64,000 nt of DNA from Sphingobacterium alkalisoli (lineage in GTDB: Bacteria > Bacteroidota > Bacteroidia > Sphingobacteriales > Sphingobacteriaceae), in the NCBI RefSeq assembly GCF_005049105.1, contig NZ_SUKA01000001.1, positions 992,001 through 1,056,000 on the forward strand. The letters are read 5' to 3'. The position numbers and the translations under genes were made by a program. Below, in pieces: positions 1 to 9,835 of the stretch (position 1 is its first letter; each line of letters opens with the position of its first letter). The notes beneath the pieces are model-generated. The model was not told the DNA's origin. It did no database searches and worked only from the letters and a program-made list of their open reading frames with translations.

Positions 1-515
1 AAGTTTTTCACCCGTTTTGCCCATATCCTGTAAGACATAAATAGCTGCAGGAGGAATATCGAGCTGATAATGGCTAGCGAGATATATTTGCTCGGGTTAA
101 ACGTTATTCCGTAGGTGAAAAACAAAAGAAGCCCCATTAGGTAAATCTGTCTGGTAATAATGGAAACGATAGCGTAAATTTTAACTTTAGATCGATACTT
201 GTTTATCGATTCTCGAATATTTGTTCCTTGCACCGGGTATTTAGCAATGCGATAACCCATCAAGTTGTGAATAATGGGTACAAGCACAGATAGTACAAGC
301 AGGATGTTGATCCATACTGGTTTTTTGTCACCGTCAAACATGGAGTAATAGCATATCAGAAAAATACTCCATACAATGATTTCTATTGTTAATTGTTTTC
401 TAATACCGCTAAGAGTAGGGTGCATTTTTTCGGATGCCATGGCCCGAATTTCTTGATCGGAAACTCGTGGAGATTCCACTGTGCTCCATGTAGTCTTTAT
501 ATCGTTCAGTTCCAT
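1..515 (-). CDS. Membrane protein cotranscribed with ECF sigma factor (3' end missing)
   Basis: An open frame starts at the ATG at 515-513 (MELNDIKTTW) and runs without a stop to the window edge, so the C-terminus is missing. The visible 171 residues have a short cytoplasmic-looking N-terminus, then about four hydrophobic segments in two pairs: around residues 45-58 and 68-85, and around 115-135 and 145-160. The start lies 2 nt after the stop of the sigma gene upstream, so the two are almost certainly one operon. Small membrane proteins in this position often act as anti-sigma or envelope-sensing partners, but no zinc-finger anti-sigma motif is visible. That role is inferred from position only. 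Confidence 0.7.
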   Translation of the reverse strand, partial: MELNDIKTTWSTVESPRVSDQEIRAMASEKMHPTLSGIRKQLTIEIIVWSIFLICYYSMFDGDKKPVWINILLVLSVLVPIIHNLMGYRIAKYPVQGTNIRESINKYRSKVKIYAIVSIITRQIYLMGLLLFFTYGITFNPSKYISLAIISSIFLLQLFMSYRIWAKRVKN

Positions 516-517
516 TA

Positions 518-994
518 TTAATTGTTTAAAAAGTTTTTGATTTTGATTTTAATTCTGTTCAATTTGACACCAACATTATTTTCACTTATTCCTGTAATTT
601 CTGCTATTTGTTGATAACTCAGATCTTCAAGGTATAGGGTGATAATTGCCTTATCGGCATCATTAAGCCTTTTTAACGCATTGAATAAACGCTCTTGACG
701 AATGGCAAGTTCTTCATCGGGTTGTTCGTCTGCAAGATCGGGCAAGACGGGTGAGTACTCAATTGCATGTTTCTTTTTACGGAAGGAGGCAATTGCAGTA
801 TTCAGCGCAATGCGATAGATCCAGGTGCTGATTTTAGACTCATTTTTAAATGTCTGATGGGATTTCCAAAGCTGGAACGTTATTTCCTGAAAAAGATCTT
901 CACGGTCCTCGCGGATATCCCGGTACAGGCGACATACTTTATGGATAATTCCTTGATGTTCACTTATAAGGGCTAAAAACACTGCTTCATCCAT
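518..994 (-). CDS. ECF-type RNA polymerase sigma factor
   Basis: A 158-residue protein with the two-domain ECF sigma architecture. Region 2 covers roughly residues 10-75, with the core-binding and -10 recognition stretch including DREDLFQEITFQLWKS and the TWIYRIALNTA helix. Region 4 is at about 100-155, with the helix-turn-helix LSYQQIAEITGISENNVGVKL. It would direct RNA polymerase to a small regulon, perhaps including its own operon. The downstream membrane protein starts 2 nt after its stop and may control it. A near-consensus -7 box (TACCTTTA, 1008-1015 on the minus strand) lies just upstream of the ATG without a good -33 element. Confidence 0.92.
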   Translation of the reverse strand: MDEAVFLALISEHQGIIHKVCRLYRDIREDREDLFQEITFQLWKSHQTFKNESKISTWIYRIALNTAIASFRKKKHAIEYSPVLPDLADEQPDEELAIRQERLFNALKRLNDADKAIITLYLEDLSYQQIAEITGISENNVGVKLNRIKIKIKNFLNN

Positions 995-1222
995 TACTCT
1001 CTTTTATTAAAGGTAATAATTTTGCGACCGTCTGTATATTCGTCTTATTCATATTATCTGTATTTCTCAATAAGTAGCGGAAATACGGAAAAACTTACAG
1101 CGGTTTATTAAATATGTCACTCACTCACCGTCAATTTTGGCATATCAAATTTGCCACATATATCTACGATTTTTTCGTAATCAATATATTTTTTATATCT
1201 TTATAAGATCAAAATAAACATT

Positions 1223-2077
1223 ATGAGATACTTACTTCTAGTTTTATCCTTTTTTGTGGAATTTACTGTCTATGCTCAAGAAAAAGCCATAGCAAAAGTC
1301 CATTATATCTTTGAACATGTCAACGATACAGCACAACGTGAACAGCCTTTAGTGTTTGAGACCATAACTTATTTAGGAAACATAGGAAGTTTTTTTACCG
1401 AAGGATCCACTTTAAACGCTCAGGAGGTCATGCGTAAACAGTTTTTGTCTGCTAATTTTGACGGAAATATAGTAATCGAAAAAAGAGCTGATCCCCTGAG
1501 AAACTATTATATTATAATTCCTTCAAAAGCCGAAATTTTTGAAGTACATAATATTGCCGGCGAGAACTTTGTTACCAAGACTGATTACGATGTGCCATCA
1601 TGGACTATAGAAGACGATACATCGACAATCGGAGGTTATTTATGCCAAAAGGCAGTTACGAAATTTAAGGGAAGGAACTATACCGCTTGGTTTACAGCCG
1701 AACTTCCCTTTTCCTTTGGTCCTTGGAAACTTCATGGATTACCAGGTCTAATTTTGGCTGCAAAGGATGATAAAGAAGAAGTAACTTTTAAATACGGAGG
1801 TTTTGAGAAGGTCGATAGTGAAGATGCTAAACTGATCGCCGCTCCTGAAAATACGATTTCGGCTAAACCGGAAGAGATAATAAGACTAAAAACAGCCTAT
1901 GAAGAGAATCCCTCCGCATATTTCAAATCTAGAGAATCCGTCCGGAGGTCCGGTACTTCATCTGGCGCCAATACTTCGAAGGATTTGGACGCAAGAAAGA
2001 TCAAAAGCATAAGTATAAAAAATGCTGAAAACTATCGACCATCAAAAAATACAAATAATCCGATAGAGTTACCTTAA
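1223..2077 (+). CDS. GLPGLI family exported protein
   Basis: A 284-residue protein with an N-terminal signal peptide (residues 1-18, ending VYAQ). It carries the family-defining GLPGLI motif at residues 172-177, in the context WKLHGLPGLILAA. GLPGLI proteins are exported Bacteroidota proteins of unknown biochemical function, often encoded next to a TonB-receptor-like barrel. That is the case here: the barrel gene begins 4 nt after this stop. The C-terminus ends NNPIELP, as is common in the family. The upstream region has a weak promoter-like TATCTTTA at 1196-1203. The family assignment is firm; the function is unknown. Confidence 0.88.
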   Translation: MRYLLLVLSFFVEFTVYAQEKAIAKVHYIFEHVNDTAQREQPLVFETITYLGNIGSFFTEGSTLNAQEVMRKQFLSANFDGNIVIEKRADPLRNYYIIIPSKAEIFEVHNIAGENFVTKTDYDVPSWTIEDDTSTIGGYLCQKAVTKFKGRNYTAWFTAELPFSFGPWKLHGLPGLILAAKDDKEEVTFKYGGFEKVDSEDAKLIAAPENTISAKPEEIIRLKTAYEENPSAYFKSRESVRRSGTSSGANTSKDLDARKIKSISIKNAENYRPSKNTNNPIELP

Positions 2078-2081
2078 CGGA

Positions 2082-4805
2082 ATGTCACGTACTATACAGT
2101 ATCATCGACAACAAACAACCCGATTGAAGTTAAGCCTTACTCTGCGGATAGATCTATTTTTGATTGTACTATTTCAATGTTTGGAAACATCTGCACAACA
2201 ACATCGTATTGAAGGCCACTTACTAGACAAGCATTCGAAGGAGGTAATACGGGGTGTTAGTGTTAATCTCAAATCTTCAGAAGGAAAAATTATCGCGTTT
2301 AAGATCACTGATGATAAGGGATATTTCCAACTGTCGACCTCAAGGTCTATTGAAAATACGCTATTGGAAGTAAACCATATAAGTTATAGCAGATTCAGCA
2401 TACCCTTGCCATCAAATTTAAAAAATATTAGGATTGAACTAGAGCAAAGCGTTACCCAGATAGAAGAAGTCTCGGTAAAAAGCCGCCCGAAAATCAGACA
2501 GCAAGGGGATACACTAGCCTATAATGTTGAAGGATTTGCGAAGGAAGAAGACCGTTCCGTCGGGGATGTATTGAAGCGGATGCCAGGTATCGAAGTGACC
2601 GATGATGGGCAGATAAAATACCAGGGAAAAGCTATTTCCAACTTTTATATCGATGGAGATGACCTATTGGATGATAAATACACAATCGGAAGTCGGACGA
2701 TACCCCACAATATGGTTCGTGATGTGCAAGTGATGAACAATCATGAGCACCTTAAAGTATTAAAGGGAAAGCGTTTTACGGACAACGTCGCACTCAACTT
2801 GGTGATTAAAGACGATGCTAAGCTCAAATTAACCGGACAGGCCAAGCTGGGTGGCGGATTGCCAAGCCTGTATGACGGAGAAGTGAATAGCCTTTTGTTC
2901 AACAAAAAATACAAATCGCTCAATGCGCTTTTTAGTAATAACATAGGCAATGATCTGGCAGGAGATTTTAGAGGATTCAACAGCGAAACAATCCTTTCCA
3001 AGATGGGAACGAGCAGCATTAACAATTTACTTTCTTTAGGAGTAGTTGGCGGCCCTCCGTTAAGCAAAGTTTATTATTACAGGAATAAATCAACGGCTGT
3101 CCATCTAAATAATATGGTAAGCACGAAGAATGCCTGGCAAATCAAATCCAATGTACAGGTGCTTTATGATGCAAATAATAATAAATTCAATGGCTTTAGC
3201 GAATATCTTACCGAAGAGGAAACCATTTCATTTGACGAAACACAATCTAGTCATTTTAATGAATGGTTAGTTGCCATTCGATTAAATGCCGAGAAAAATG
3301 TAGCTAAAAAATTTATTAAAAATGTGCTTTCACTAGAGTATGAAAAGGAAAATGGATATTCCGACTTATGGAGCAATACTAACTACGTATTCAACGAACG
3401 AAAACACGCTGTAAAGGGTATTGCTAATACCTTTGAATATATTCCGACTCTTGCTAATGGTGATATTTTGCAGATTAACTGGTTTGGTAGTTATGCAAAT
3501 AAACCACAACATCTGATATCATCTACCGATGCGTTTACACATATTTTTAATGGATTGTCTTTTGACCACATCATGCAGCAGGTTGAAGTGCCCAATTTCT
3601 TCACAAGGGCCTCTATTGAATACCGTCTTCCTAAAGGGCAGGTTATGCAATCGTATACAATGGGAACAAGTCTGGAGCAGCAGCAGTTAATATCTGATAT
3701 CTTGCTTATAGATCAAAATATCTCTTCAGTACCCGAGCGTGACTCCACCGTGAATGATATGAATTGGCTTCGCACATCATTCTTTATACAAGCAAATTAT
3801 GAGTGGAGGAAAAAGCAATTTTCCTCCGCTTTATCGTTACCAATTTCCGTACAGAGAACAGCTTATGAAGATCATAATTACCATGTGGATGAGAAGCGTG
3901 CTGATCTGATTTTTAACCCGTCGTTTCAAGCTCGCTATGCAATAGGGCATAGCGATGAAGTTTCATTTTCTTATCAACGGAGCAATGGTTTTGGTAACAT
4001 AGAAAACGTTTACAGAGGCTTGATTTTAAAAAACTATAGAACCCTATCCAATAATTCTTCTGGAATCAATGAGAGCCGTGGCAATAATTTTTCACTATCA
4101 TATAAATTGGGCAATGTCCTCAAGATGACTTTTTTTAACTTTAATTTGGGCTATAATCAATCTATATCCAGTACGATAGTTTCTAATTTTATCTCCAACG
4201 AAACCACCCAGACCCAGTTGATAGCAAAAGAGAATAAAATGAACATCTATAATGCGTCGATTGGATATGACAAATTTCTATTTGCTTGGGCCTGCGCGCT
4301 GAAAATAAAGGCAGGCTGGTCGCGAACAGACTATAATCAGCTTTTCAACCAAGAAATACTTCCTTTTGTCAATACATCATACGTGTTGAGTCCTTCTATG
4401 GAGCTAAAGATTTTTAAAACGCTAAATGCATCTTATACGAGCAGACTGAACTGGACAAATACCACGCAGCAAGGTGGAATAGGGGATTTGGATAGAAATA
4501 CGATCTTTATTTCTCAAGAAGTCGGGTTACCGGCCAATTTGTTTAAGTCCGTTCATGTAAATGTTAAAGCGCGTCATCTATTTAGTCATCAGCCCGGTTT
4601 TCAGAATATGAGCTATGTGTTTTTTGATACTTTTGCTCGGTATAGATCTAAAAAGTGGCGTACGGACTTTGAGCTTAATTTGACAAATCTGGCTAATATC
4701 AGAACTTTTGAGACCTACGCTATCTCCGCCAATAACCAAAGCCATAATGTATATGAGTTACGCGGTCGAATGGCAGTGCTTAAAGTTGTATTTGGCATCA
4801 GATAA
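2082..4805 (+). CDS. TonB-receptor-like outer membrane beta-barrel protein
   Basis: A 907-residue outer membrane protein. A signal sequence ends near residue 38 (ETSAQ). A carboxypeptidase-regulatory-like beta-sandwich (RIEGHLLDKHSKEVIRGVSV) is at about 42-120. A plug-like region follows the VEEVSVKSRPKIRQQGDTL-type segment, including the GDVLKRMPGIEV motif near residue 165, and the rest alternates as barrel strands. This matches the TonB-dependent receptor-like partners of GLPGLI proteins. There is no SusD gene nearby, so it is not a SusCD pair. The only ATG is at 2082 and gives an unusually long, basic n-region. Its coding start repeats the end of the preceding gene in another frame (reported separately). 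The ligand is unknown. Confidence 0.85.
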   Translation: MSRTIQYHRQQTTRLKLSLTLRIDLFLIVLFQCLETSAQQHRIEGHLLDKHSKEVIRGVSVNLKSSEGKIIAFKITDDKGYFQLSTSRSIENTLLEVNHISYSRFSIPLPSNLKNIRIELEQSVTQIEEVSVKSRPKIRQQGDTLAYNVEGFAKEEDRSVGDVLKRMPGIEVTDDGQIKYQGKAISNFYIDGDDLLDDKYTIGSRTIPHNMVRDVQVMNNHEHLKVLKGKRFTDNVALNLVIKDDAKLKLTGQAKLGGGLPSLYDGEVNSLLFNKKYKSLNALFSNNIGNDLAGDFRGFNSETILSKMGTSSINNLLSLGVVGGPPLSKVYYYRNKSTAVHLNNMVSTKNAWQIKSNVQVLYDANNNKFNGFSEYLTEEETISFDETQSSHFNEWLVAIRLNAEKNVAKKFIKNVLSLEYEKENGYSDLWSNTNYVFNERKHAVKGIANTFEYIPTLANGDILQINWFGSYANKPQHLISSTDAFTHIFNGLSFDHIMQQVEVPNFFTRASIEYRLPKGQVMQSYTMGTSLEQQQLISDILLIDQNISSVPERDSTVNDMNWLRTSFFIQANYEWRKKQFSSALSLPISVQRTAYEDHNYHVDEKRADLIFNPSFQARYAIGHSDEVSFSYQRSNGFGNIENVYRGLILKNYRTLSNNSSGINESRGNNFSLSYKLGNVLKMTFFNFNLGYNQSISSTIVSNFISNETTQTQLIAKENKMNIYNASIGYDKFLFAWACALKIKAGWSRTDYNQLFNQEILPFVNTSYVLSPSMELKIFKTLNASYTSRLNWTNTTQQGGIGDLDRNTIFISQEVGLPANLFKSVHVNVKARHLFSHQPGFQNMSYVFFDTFARYRSKKWRTDFELNLTNLANIRTFETYAISANNQSHNVYELRGRMAVLKVVFGIR

Positions 4806-4987
4806 GGATCTACTTTTTATATTTCGATAAACAGGATAGCGCAGGTTGCGACTTGAAATTATTCTACCGATATTGAATTTAATCTATCTTTACGTTGATA
4901 GCTGCTACCAATGAAAAATAACTAATCTGCTATTGTATTCCGTAAGATCGTAATCTACATGATGTAATTAAATAAGACCAAAAATCT

Positions 4988-5326
4988 ATGAAAAAGCTAA
5001 TGATTAAAACCAAGGGGAAGACATACTATATTGATGTAAATCGTATTCTATACTGTCAGGCTAGTTCGTCGTATGCCTGTATATATCTGGTCGATGGTGA
5101 AGTTATCACGGCCAGCTTCAATCTAAGCAATTTACAAAATAAACTACAAGATTGGATCTTTATGCACAGGGTAAGTCGATCGCACGTTGTTAATTTGCGC
5201 TACGTGTCCTGCATACATCATAGTGAAAAAATCGTGGAATTGAATAATGGGAAAAAGATACCTTTCACTAGCACGTTAAAAGAATTGGAAGCTACTCTAC
5301 TTGGATTTGCGCAGAGCATAGTGTAA
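4988..5326 (+). CDS. Stand-alone LytTR DNA-binding domain protein
   Basis: A 112-residue protein that is essentially one LytTR domain. It has the N-terminal strand KGKTYYIDVNRILYCQASSSYACIYL, the central FMHRVSRSHVVNLRYV segment that includes the conserved RxHrSxxVN-type motif, and the closing GKKIPFTSTLKELEATL. No receiver domain or sensor is attached, so it would bind DNA direct repeats without classical phosphorylation control. The gene is monocistronic: about 180 nt separate it from the barrel gene upstream and about 490 nt from the operon downstream. Proximity suggests it may regulate the operon starting at 5816; this is inference only. Confidence 0.85.
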   Translation: MKKLMIKTKGKTYYIDVNRILYCQASSSYACIYLVDGEVITASFNLSNLQNKLQDWIFMHRVSRSHVVNLRYVSCIHHSEKIVELNNGKKIPFTSTLKELEATLLGFAQSIV

Positions 5327-5815
5327 TTTAAGTACATGTAGCTTTTACTTGTGTCAAGAAAATTGAGATAACATGAATATCAATATAATTTAAGCCTACG
5401 GAATACCCCGTATACTATTACGCCAATAGTGAATTTTTTCGTGCATCAAACTCAATAATATTGAAGCTGTAAACATGAATAATGCAATCATTAAAATTCT
5501 AGCAATGGATTGTCTATTTGATTAATATCCAATATTTTGCTTTAATTGTCATGGACGTTCGTGAAAAATGAGACCATCAAAAAATGATATTTCTAGCCAT
5601 ACACAAAAGATGGGTAAATGCATGTTGATTTAGCCTTGTTAAAGGGTTATCTTCGATATAGTTAGCTGTTTATAAACTGGAATGTTAAGGTTAAGATTAA
5701 ATAAAGAATTTGTCCCGTTTACAACTTTCTCTAATACTTAGCTATTTATAAAATGACAAAGAATGTGCATAACCACGAAATCCGATAGTCTAAGTAAAGC
5801 CGGTTTATTTTAACT
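5327..5815. other. 489-nt intergenic region ahead of the envelope operon
   Basis: An AT-rich stretch with no convincing open frame on either strand. It should hold the promoter of the operon starting at 5816. Only imperfect matches to the Bacteroidota -7 box are visible, for example TCTATTTG near 5514-5521. No strong hairpin with a T-run was seen after the LytTR gene. No repeats resembling the 21-bp operators near 27.5 kb were seen. Confidence 0.5.
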
Positions 5816-8059
5816 ATGGAAAACATTAACGAAATAGCAGATCGACCGAATAAAGACGGACGAAAGTGGACGAAATATTTGTTTTTATTTTGTTTGCTCC
5901 TGTCAGTTTCTGCAGTCGTAATCTTCGGGTGCTTTACACTCTCCAAAGAGACAAAATCTGCCTTGGTAGAAGCTGGGAATAACAGAAAGGAGCTGGAGAA
6001 GGTTTTAGACCACTACCGCTATAAAAATTTCTATAAATTCAAAGCTGCTTCTTTTTTGATTGCCAATATGCCGTATCATAAGAGTAAGCAGAAAGTATCC
6101 CTGCCGGACGATTACCACCTTTTCTTTGATAGACTGGATTCGGCTTACCACGATATGTTTCGAGGTCTGTCGGGCGATTCCATCCGCACACTCATGCCGA
6201 GGGAATATAACCCTTTTCGCCGGCAACTGGGAGAGGACTTCCAACAGTTGGACACACCTCTGCACGAGCAAAACAGCGTTGGCGACGTACACCTCATCAA
6301 AGCCGATTTTCTGATCAGTCATATCGATCAGGCATTTGAGGCGTGGAGAGGAGATCCCCTACTTGCCAAGATGGCTTACGACGATTTTAAAGAATTTGTA
6401 CTGCCTTACCGAACAACCGACGAGGAACTTATCTTGCGTCGTGCCGACCTGCGGAAGCAGTGGATGCCCATTCTGGAAAAAGAAGGTTTTGACAATATCC
6501 GGAAGCCCGTCAACCGGTATAAGGCCTTTATCGGCAAGTCTCGCTGGCTTAACGAATACACCAAACCTAAAACCCATGCTGCACTATATGATCTTATCCT
6601 GCCCAAGTTCAGGATGAACTGTCACAGCCTGACCAATTGGAGCATCAATATACTAAGGGCTTGCGGTGTTCCTGCGGTGTATGAATATACACCACAATGG
6701 AAGGATCGGCCTAGCCGTCACTTTTGGGCAGTATCTCCCGACTCAAGCGGTATATGGCAACCTTACACGACACCGGATAATAATCTGCGTGAAAACTGGG
6801 AGAGTGATTTGCAGAAGGCTAGCAAAGTTTACCGTAGGACGTATGGTGTCAATAGGGAAACTCCTTATTTTCAAGCCGGCTCATCAGAGTACATTCCCGA
6901 GGAACTGGCCTCTCCACTGTTGCGAGACCAGACCTTTCGTTATCACCAAACGATCACCCTACGCATTCCTCTAGCGGCCGATGTCCCGAACAAGTTGGCT
7001 TATCTCTGCCTGTTTCAGGGGGATAAATTGAATGCCGTTGCCTGGGGGAAGATTGATCACCGTAAAAAGGAAGCCGTATTTGAGCAGGTACCGCTTCATA
7101 CGGTCTTTGTACCGCTGTATTACACCGAGGATGGGAAGGAGCAACCCTTTGGTACGCCTTTTTTGATCGAATCCGATCAAGGGGATGCTTTAGCATTGTT
7201 TCCTGAGCCTCTGACTGAAAATAAGCCCAGTAAAGCATTTGATTTTCGTATGCAGAACGGGCGGCTGGAACAGAACGCCTTTTTCCAGGAAAAGACTCTT
7301 TCTCTGCGTTACGTGGAGCTTTATCCCAATGGACAACGGCATGATGATATGGTACTCATACGCAAATACCCGGAGAAAGCACACCTGAAAATCCTGCAGC
7401 AGCGGCTTAAGGGGGGCTATTTCATTGGTTTTGAAGGAAAGAAGAAAGATACACTGGCTGTACTGCAGGAGGGAGCGGTGCCTTATTGGCAGGAGGTACC
7501 CCTGAACAATAAGGAGGCTTACCGCTATTATCGGTTTTACGCCGGGCCAGGAAAGAGCTACAAGATGAATTTGGCCGAAATGGAATTTCTTGGACAGCCG
7601 AGCGAGCGACATGCGCATGCTGCACCTTCGCCGCTACCAATCTTCTCACCCAAAGATACTGGCAAGGTTGATGACCGGGGGCTCGTACGTATCCAGGGTA
7701 CACCTGGGGCATTGAGTCCCGGTGCGGAAAACCTGTATGACGGGGATATCAACACCGTGATGAACGATTTTCGCACCAGTATCGACTTCGGTAGCCCGGT
7801 GGCGATCACGCATGTCCGGTTTATACCCCGTAGTGCCCACAATGGTATCATACCAAGGGATGTCTATCGGCTGTATTACCATGATGGAAGAAGCTGGAAG
7901 GTACATCAGACGGATACCGCACGATATAATTTTGTTCACTTCCGGCAGGTGCCGGCCGGCACCGTTTACTGGTTGCGCAACCTGAGCCAAGGCAAAGAAG
8001 AGCTTCCTTTTTTCTATACAAATGATAAACAAGATTTTATCCATATCGAGAATCAATAA
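5816..8059 (+). CDS. Membrane-anchored transglutaminase-like (papain-fold) protein
   Basis: A 747-residue protein with a cytoplasmic N-terminus of about 20 residues, one transmembrane helix at about 21-43 and a large extracytoplasmic part. A transglutaminase-like core at about 260-325 carries Cys269 (MNCHSLTNWS), the family-typical RACGVPAVYEYTPQW stretch, and His302 (SRHFWAV); the acidic third residue is probably D309 or D321. The C-terminal third (about 620-740) looks like a beta-sandwich, with LYDGDINT and VRFIPRS segments reminiscent of discoidin-type modules. Bacteroidota proteins of this type are not characterised in detail. Such folds act as proteases, cross-linkers or amidases. It is the first gene of the operon, with the next start 3 nt after its stop. 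Confidence 0.75.
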   Translation: MENINEIADRPNKDGRKWTKYLFLFCLLLSVSAVVIFGCFTLSKETKSALVEAGNNRKELEKVLDHYRYKNFYKFKAASFLIANMPYHKSKQKVSLPDDYHLFFDRLDSAYHDMFRGLSGDSIRTLMPREYNPFRRQLGEDFQQLDTPLHEQNSVGDVHLIKADFLISHIDQAFEAWRGDPLLAKMAYDDFKEFVLPYRTTDEELILRRADLRKQWMPILEKEGFDNIRKPVNRYKAFIGKSRWLNEYTKPKTHAALYDLILPKFRMNCHSLTNWSINILRACGVPAVYEYTPQWKDRPSRHFWAVSPDSSGIWQPYTTPDNNLRENWESDLQKASKVYRRTYGVNRETPYFQAGSSEYIPEELASPLLRDQTFRYHQTITLRIPLAADVPNKLAYLCLFQGDKLNAVAWGKIDHRKKEAVFEQVPLHTVFVPLYYTEDGKEQPFGTPFLIESDQGDALALFPEPLTENKPSKAFDFRMQNGRLEQNAFFQEKTLSLRYVELYPNGQRHDDMVLIRKYPEKAHLKILQQRLKGGYFIGFEGKKKDTLAVLQEGAVPYWQEVPLNNKEAYRYYRFYAGPGKSYKMNLAEMEFLGQPSERHAHAAPSPLPIFSPKDTGKVDDRGLVRIQGTPGALSPGAENLYDGDINTVMNDFRTSIDFGSPVAITHVRFIPRSAHNGIIPRDVYRLYYHDGRSWKVHQTDTARYNFVHFRQVPAGTVYWLRNLSQGKEELPFFYTNDKQDFIHIENQ

Positions 8060-8062
8060 GAC

Positions 8063-9832
8063 ATGAATACATCGACTACATACAGCTCCCGAGATCGAAT
8101 TTCTTTGTTATCCGCATGGCCGTTGGCCGCCAGTGTAGCCGTCCCGTTGCCGTATACGTTTTTGAGTACCGCACTGATCTTGCCATACCTGCTGCTTATA
8201 ACGTCGACCCTGTTGTTAGTATGGATGATGGTACGAACGTTGGTCAATCACGATACCGTTACTGACTACTTTTTCCACAGTGGGATACTTGCCGTGGTGA
8301 TGGCCTACGTCCTGTACCTGTGCGTAACACCCTGGCTCCATGAAGGGGTAATGACCGGCTTTCCGACTAACAAGTATATCGTACTTGCCTTGGCCTACCT
8401 GATGGTCTACCTGCTTGCCGTACTTCTATTCCGGGCGGATATCAGGGTTTTCCGAATCTTCAGCCTTTGGATGACCGTGCTCGCGATGGTGCTTGCCGTG
8501 CAGTTTTATTACATAGCTTTCTTCACCGACAAGGAATATGATGGTCGTGGACTGCTATTCGGTAGACATCTGTTGGCTATGTTTCTGGTACTGACAGCCT
8601 ATTTCTTACTGCACGGTGCTGCATTTGGGCGATGGGTAAGATGGGTATTGGTAGGCTTGCTGGTCGTTACCGTGCTGTTCTGTGCCTCACGTACGGTAGT
8701 GTTGGCCTTACTTGTTTCGGCGAGTACGGTGGTTGTTCTTTACCGACGGGAATGGCTTCGTATGCGCTATCTGATTCCGGCAATTAGTTTGTTGGTCGCT
8801 ATCGGCATTGCGTTTTATTTTTTGCACCCGGACTCTATGGATGGCAGGTTGTTGCTATGGAAGATCGGTCTAAGTGCGCTAGATGCCGGAAATATATGGT
8901 TGGGACGCGGTGCTGGCTTTATGGAATATCATCTGGCCGATCTTCAGGGGGCAGCACTTCGAGATGCGGTACTTTCCGATCGCATGTTGGCCGGTGACGT
9001 ACGTGCCGTGCTAAACGAATACATTCGCTTTCTGGTGGAAAACGGCGTGGTGGGGTGTCTATTGACGGTGACTTTGGTCGGATGGACCTTACGGGTGTTT
9101 TTACGCCACCGCCACTATATGTTGATTGGTGCCCTGCTGTTCCTGCTACTCTGTGCGATAAGCTCCTATCCGTTGTTGTCTATCCCCATTCATCTACTGG
9201 CAGTGATCCTCGTGGCTTATGCCACGGTGTTGATCAGCAAGCATAAAGAGGGTACTCCTGTTAGAAGGCACGGACGTTTTTTGTGGTACGGAGGAGGGGG
9301 GCTTATCATCGTGTCGGTACTGGCAGTAGGCTTTATCGCATGCCGGTATGCCTCGACACTCTATCAGTGGCATACGAAAGGCAGGGCTATTTTAGTACAT
9401 TATAATGAACCTCTTTTTTACAAAACATATACTGATTTTGAGCGGATACTAGGAGAAGAGCCTGCTTTTGTAAGCGATTATGCCAATAAGCTGCTGTCCG
9501 TGGGTGATACCGAAGTTGCCATCCCTTTATTGGAAAGAGCCGTGTCCATACAGCCCACGGCCGATCGATATATGCAGCTCGGACAGGGTTATGAACAGAT
9601 AGGCTCCGTACCCGGGGCTGCGGAAGCCTACGAAAAAGCCGTGCATATCCTACCAAAGAGCTTTCTTCCCAAATACCTGCTATTTGACCTGTATCGACAG
9701 CATAAAGACCAGCTATTTGCGCGGCGATGGGCAGAGGAGATCAGCCAGCATCCCGTCAAGGTGCCTTCGGAACAGGTGCAGGGGATAAGGCAAGAAGCAG
9801 AAAATTACTTAAAAACCATTAATACGAATTAA
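8063..9832 (+). CDS. O-antigen ligase/polymerase-like membrane protein with C-terminal TPRs
   Basis: A 589-residue polytopic protein with about 10-12 hydrophobic helices spread over residues 15-430. A large periplasmic loop around residues 265-320 (GRGAGFMEYHLADLQ to VLNEYIRFLVENG) fits the Wzy/WaaL ligase family signature. Residues about 455-585 form TPR-like helical pairs (AIPLLERAVSIQPTADRYMQLGQGYEQIG, then AAEAYEKAVHILPKS). The family transfers or polymerises glycans at the outer face of the inner membrane. In Bacteroidota such Wzy_C-TPR proteins also occur outside O-antigen loci. No glycosyltransferases lie nearby, so the substrate may be a protein or a special glycan. It is packed between its neighbours with 3-nt gaps. 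Confidence 0.78.
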   Translation: MNTSTTYSSRDRISLLSAWPLAASVAVPLPYTFLSTALILPYLLLITSTLLLVWMMVRTLVNHDTVTDYFFHSGILAVVMAYVLYLCVTPWLHEGVMTGFPTNKYIVLALAYLMVYLLAVLLFRADIRVFRIFSLWMTVLAMVLAVQFYYIAFFTDKEYDGRGLLFGRHLLAMFLVLTAYFLLHGAAFGRWVRWVLVGLLVVTVLFCASRTVVLALLVSASTVVVLYRREWLRMRYLIPAISLLVAIGIAFYFLHPDSMDGRLLLWKIGLSALDAGNIWLGRGAGFMEYHLADLQGAALRDAVLSDRMLAGDVRAVLNEYIRFLVENGVVGCLLTVTLVGWTLRVFLRHRHYMLIGALLFLLLCAISSYPLLSIPIHLLAVILVAYATVLISKHKEGTPVRRHGRFLWYGGGGLIIVSVLAVGFIACRYASTLYQWHTKGRAILVHYNEPLFYKTYTDFERILGEEPAFVSDYANKLLSVGDTEVAIPLLERAVSIQPTADRYMQLGQGYEQIGSVPGAAEAYEKAVHILPKSFLPKYLLFDLYRQHKDQLFARRWAEEISQHPVKVPSEQVQGIRQEAENYLKTINTN

Positions 9833-9835
9833 ATC

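Noticed and set aside
7190..8056. Long minus-strand frames opposite the transglutaminase-like gene
   Set aside because: They are shadows of a well-supported plus-strand gene with a continuous domain structure.
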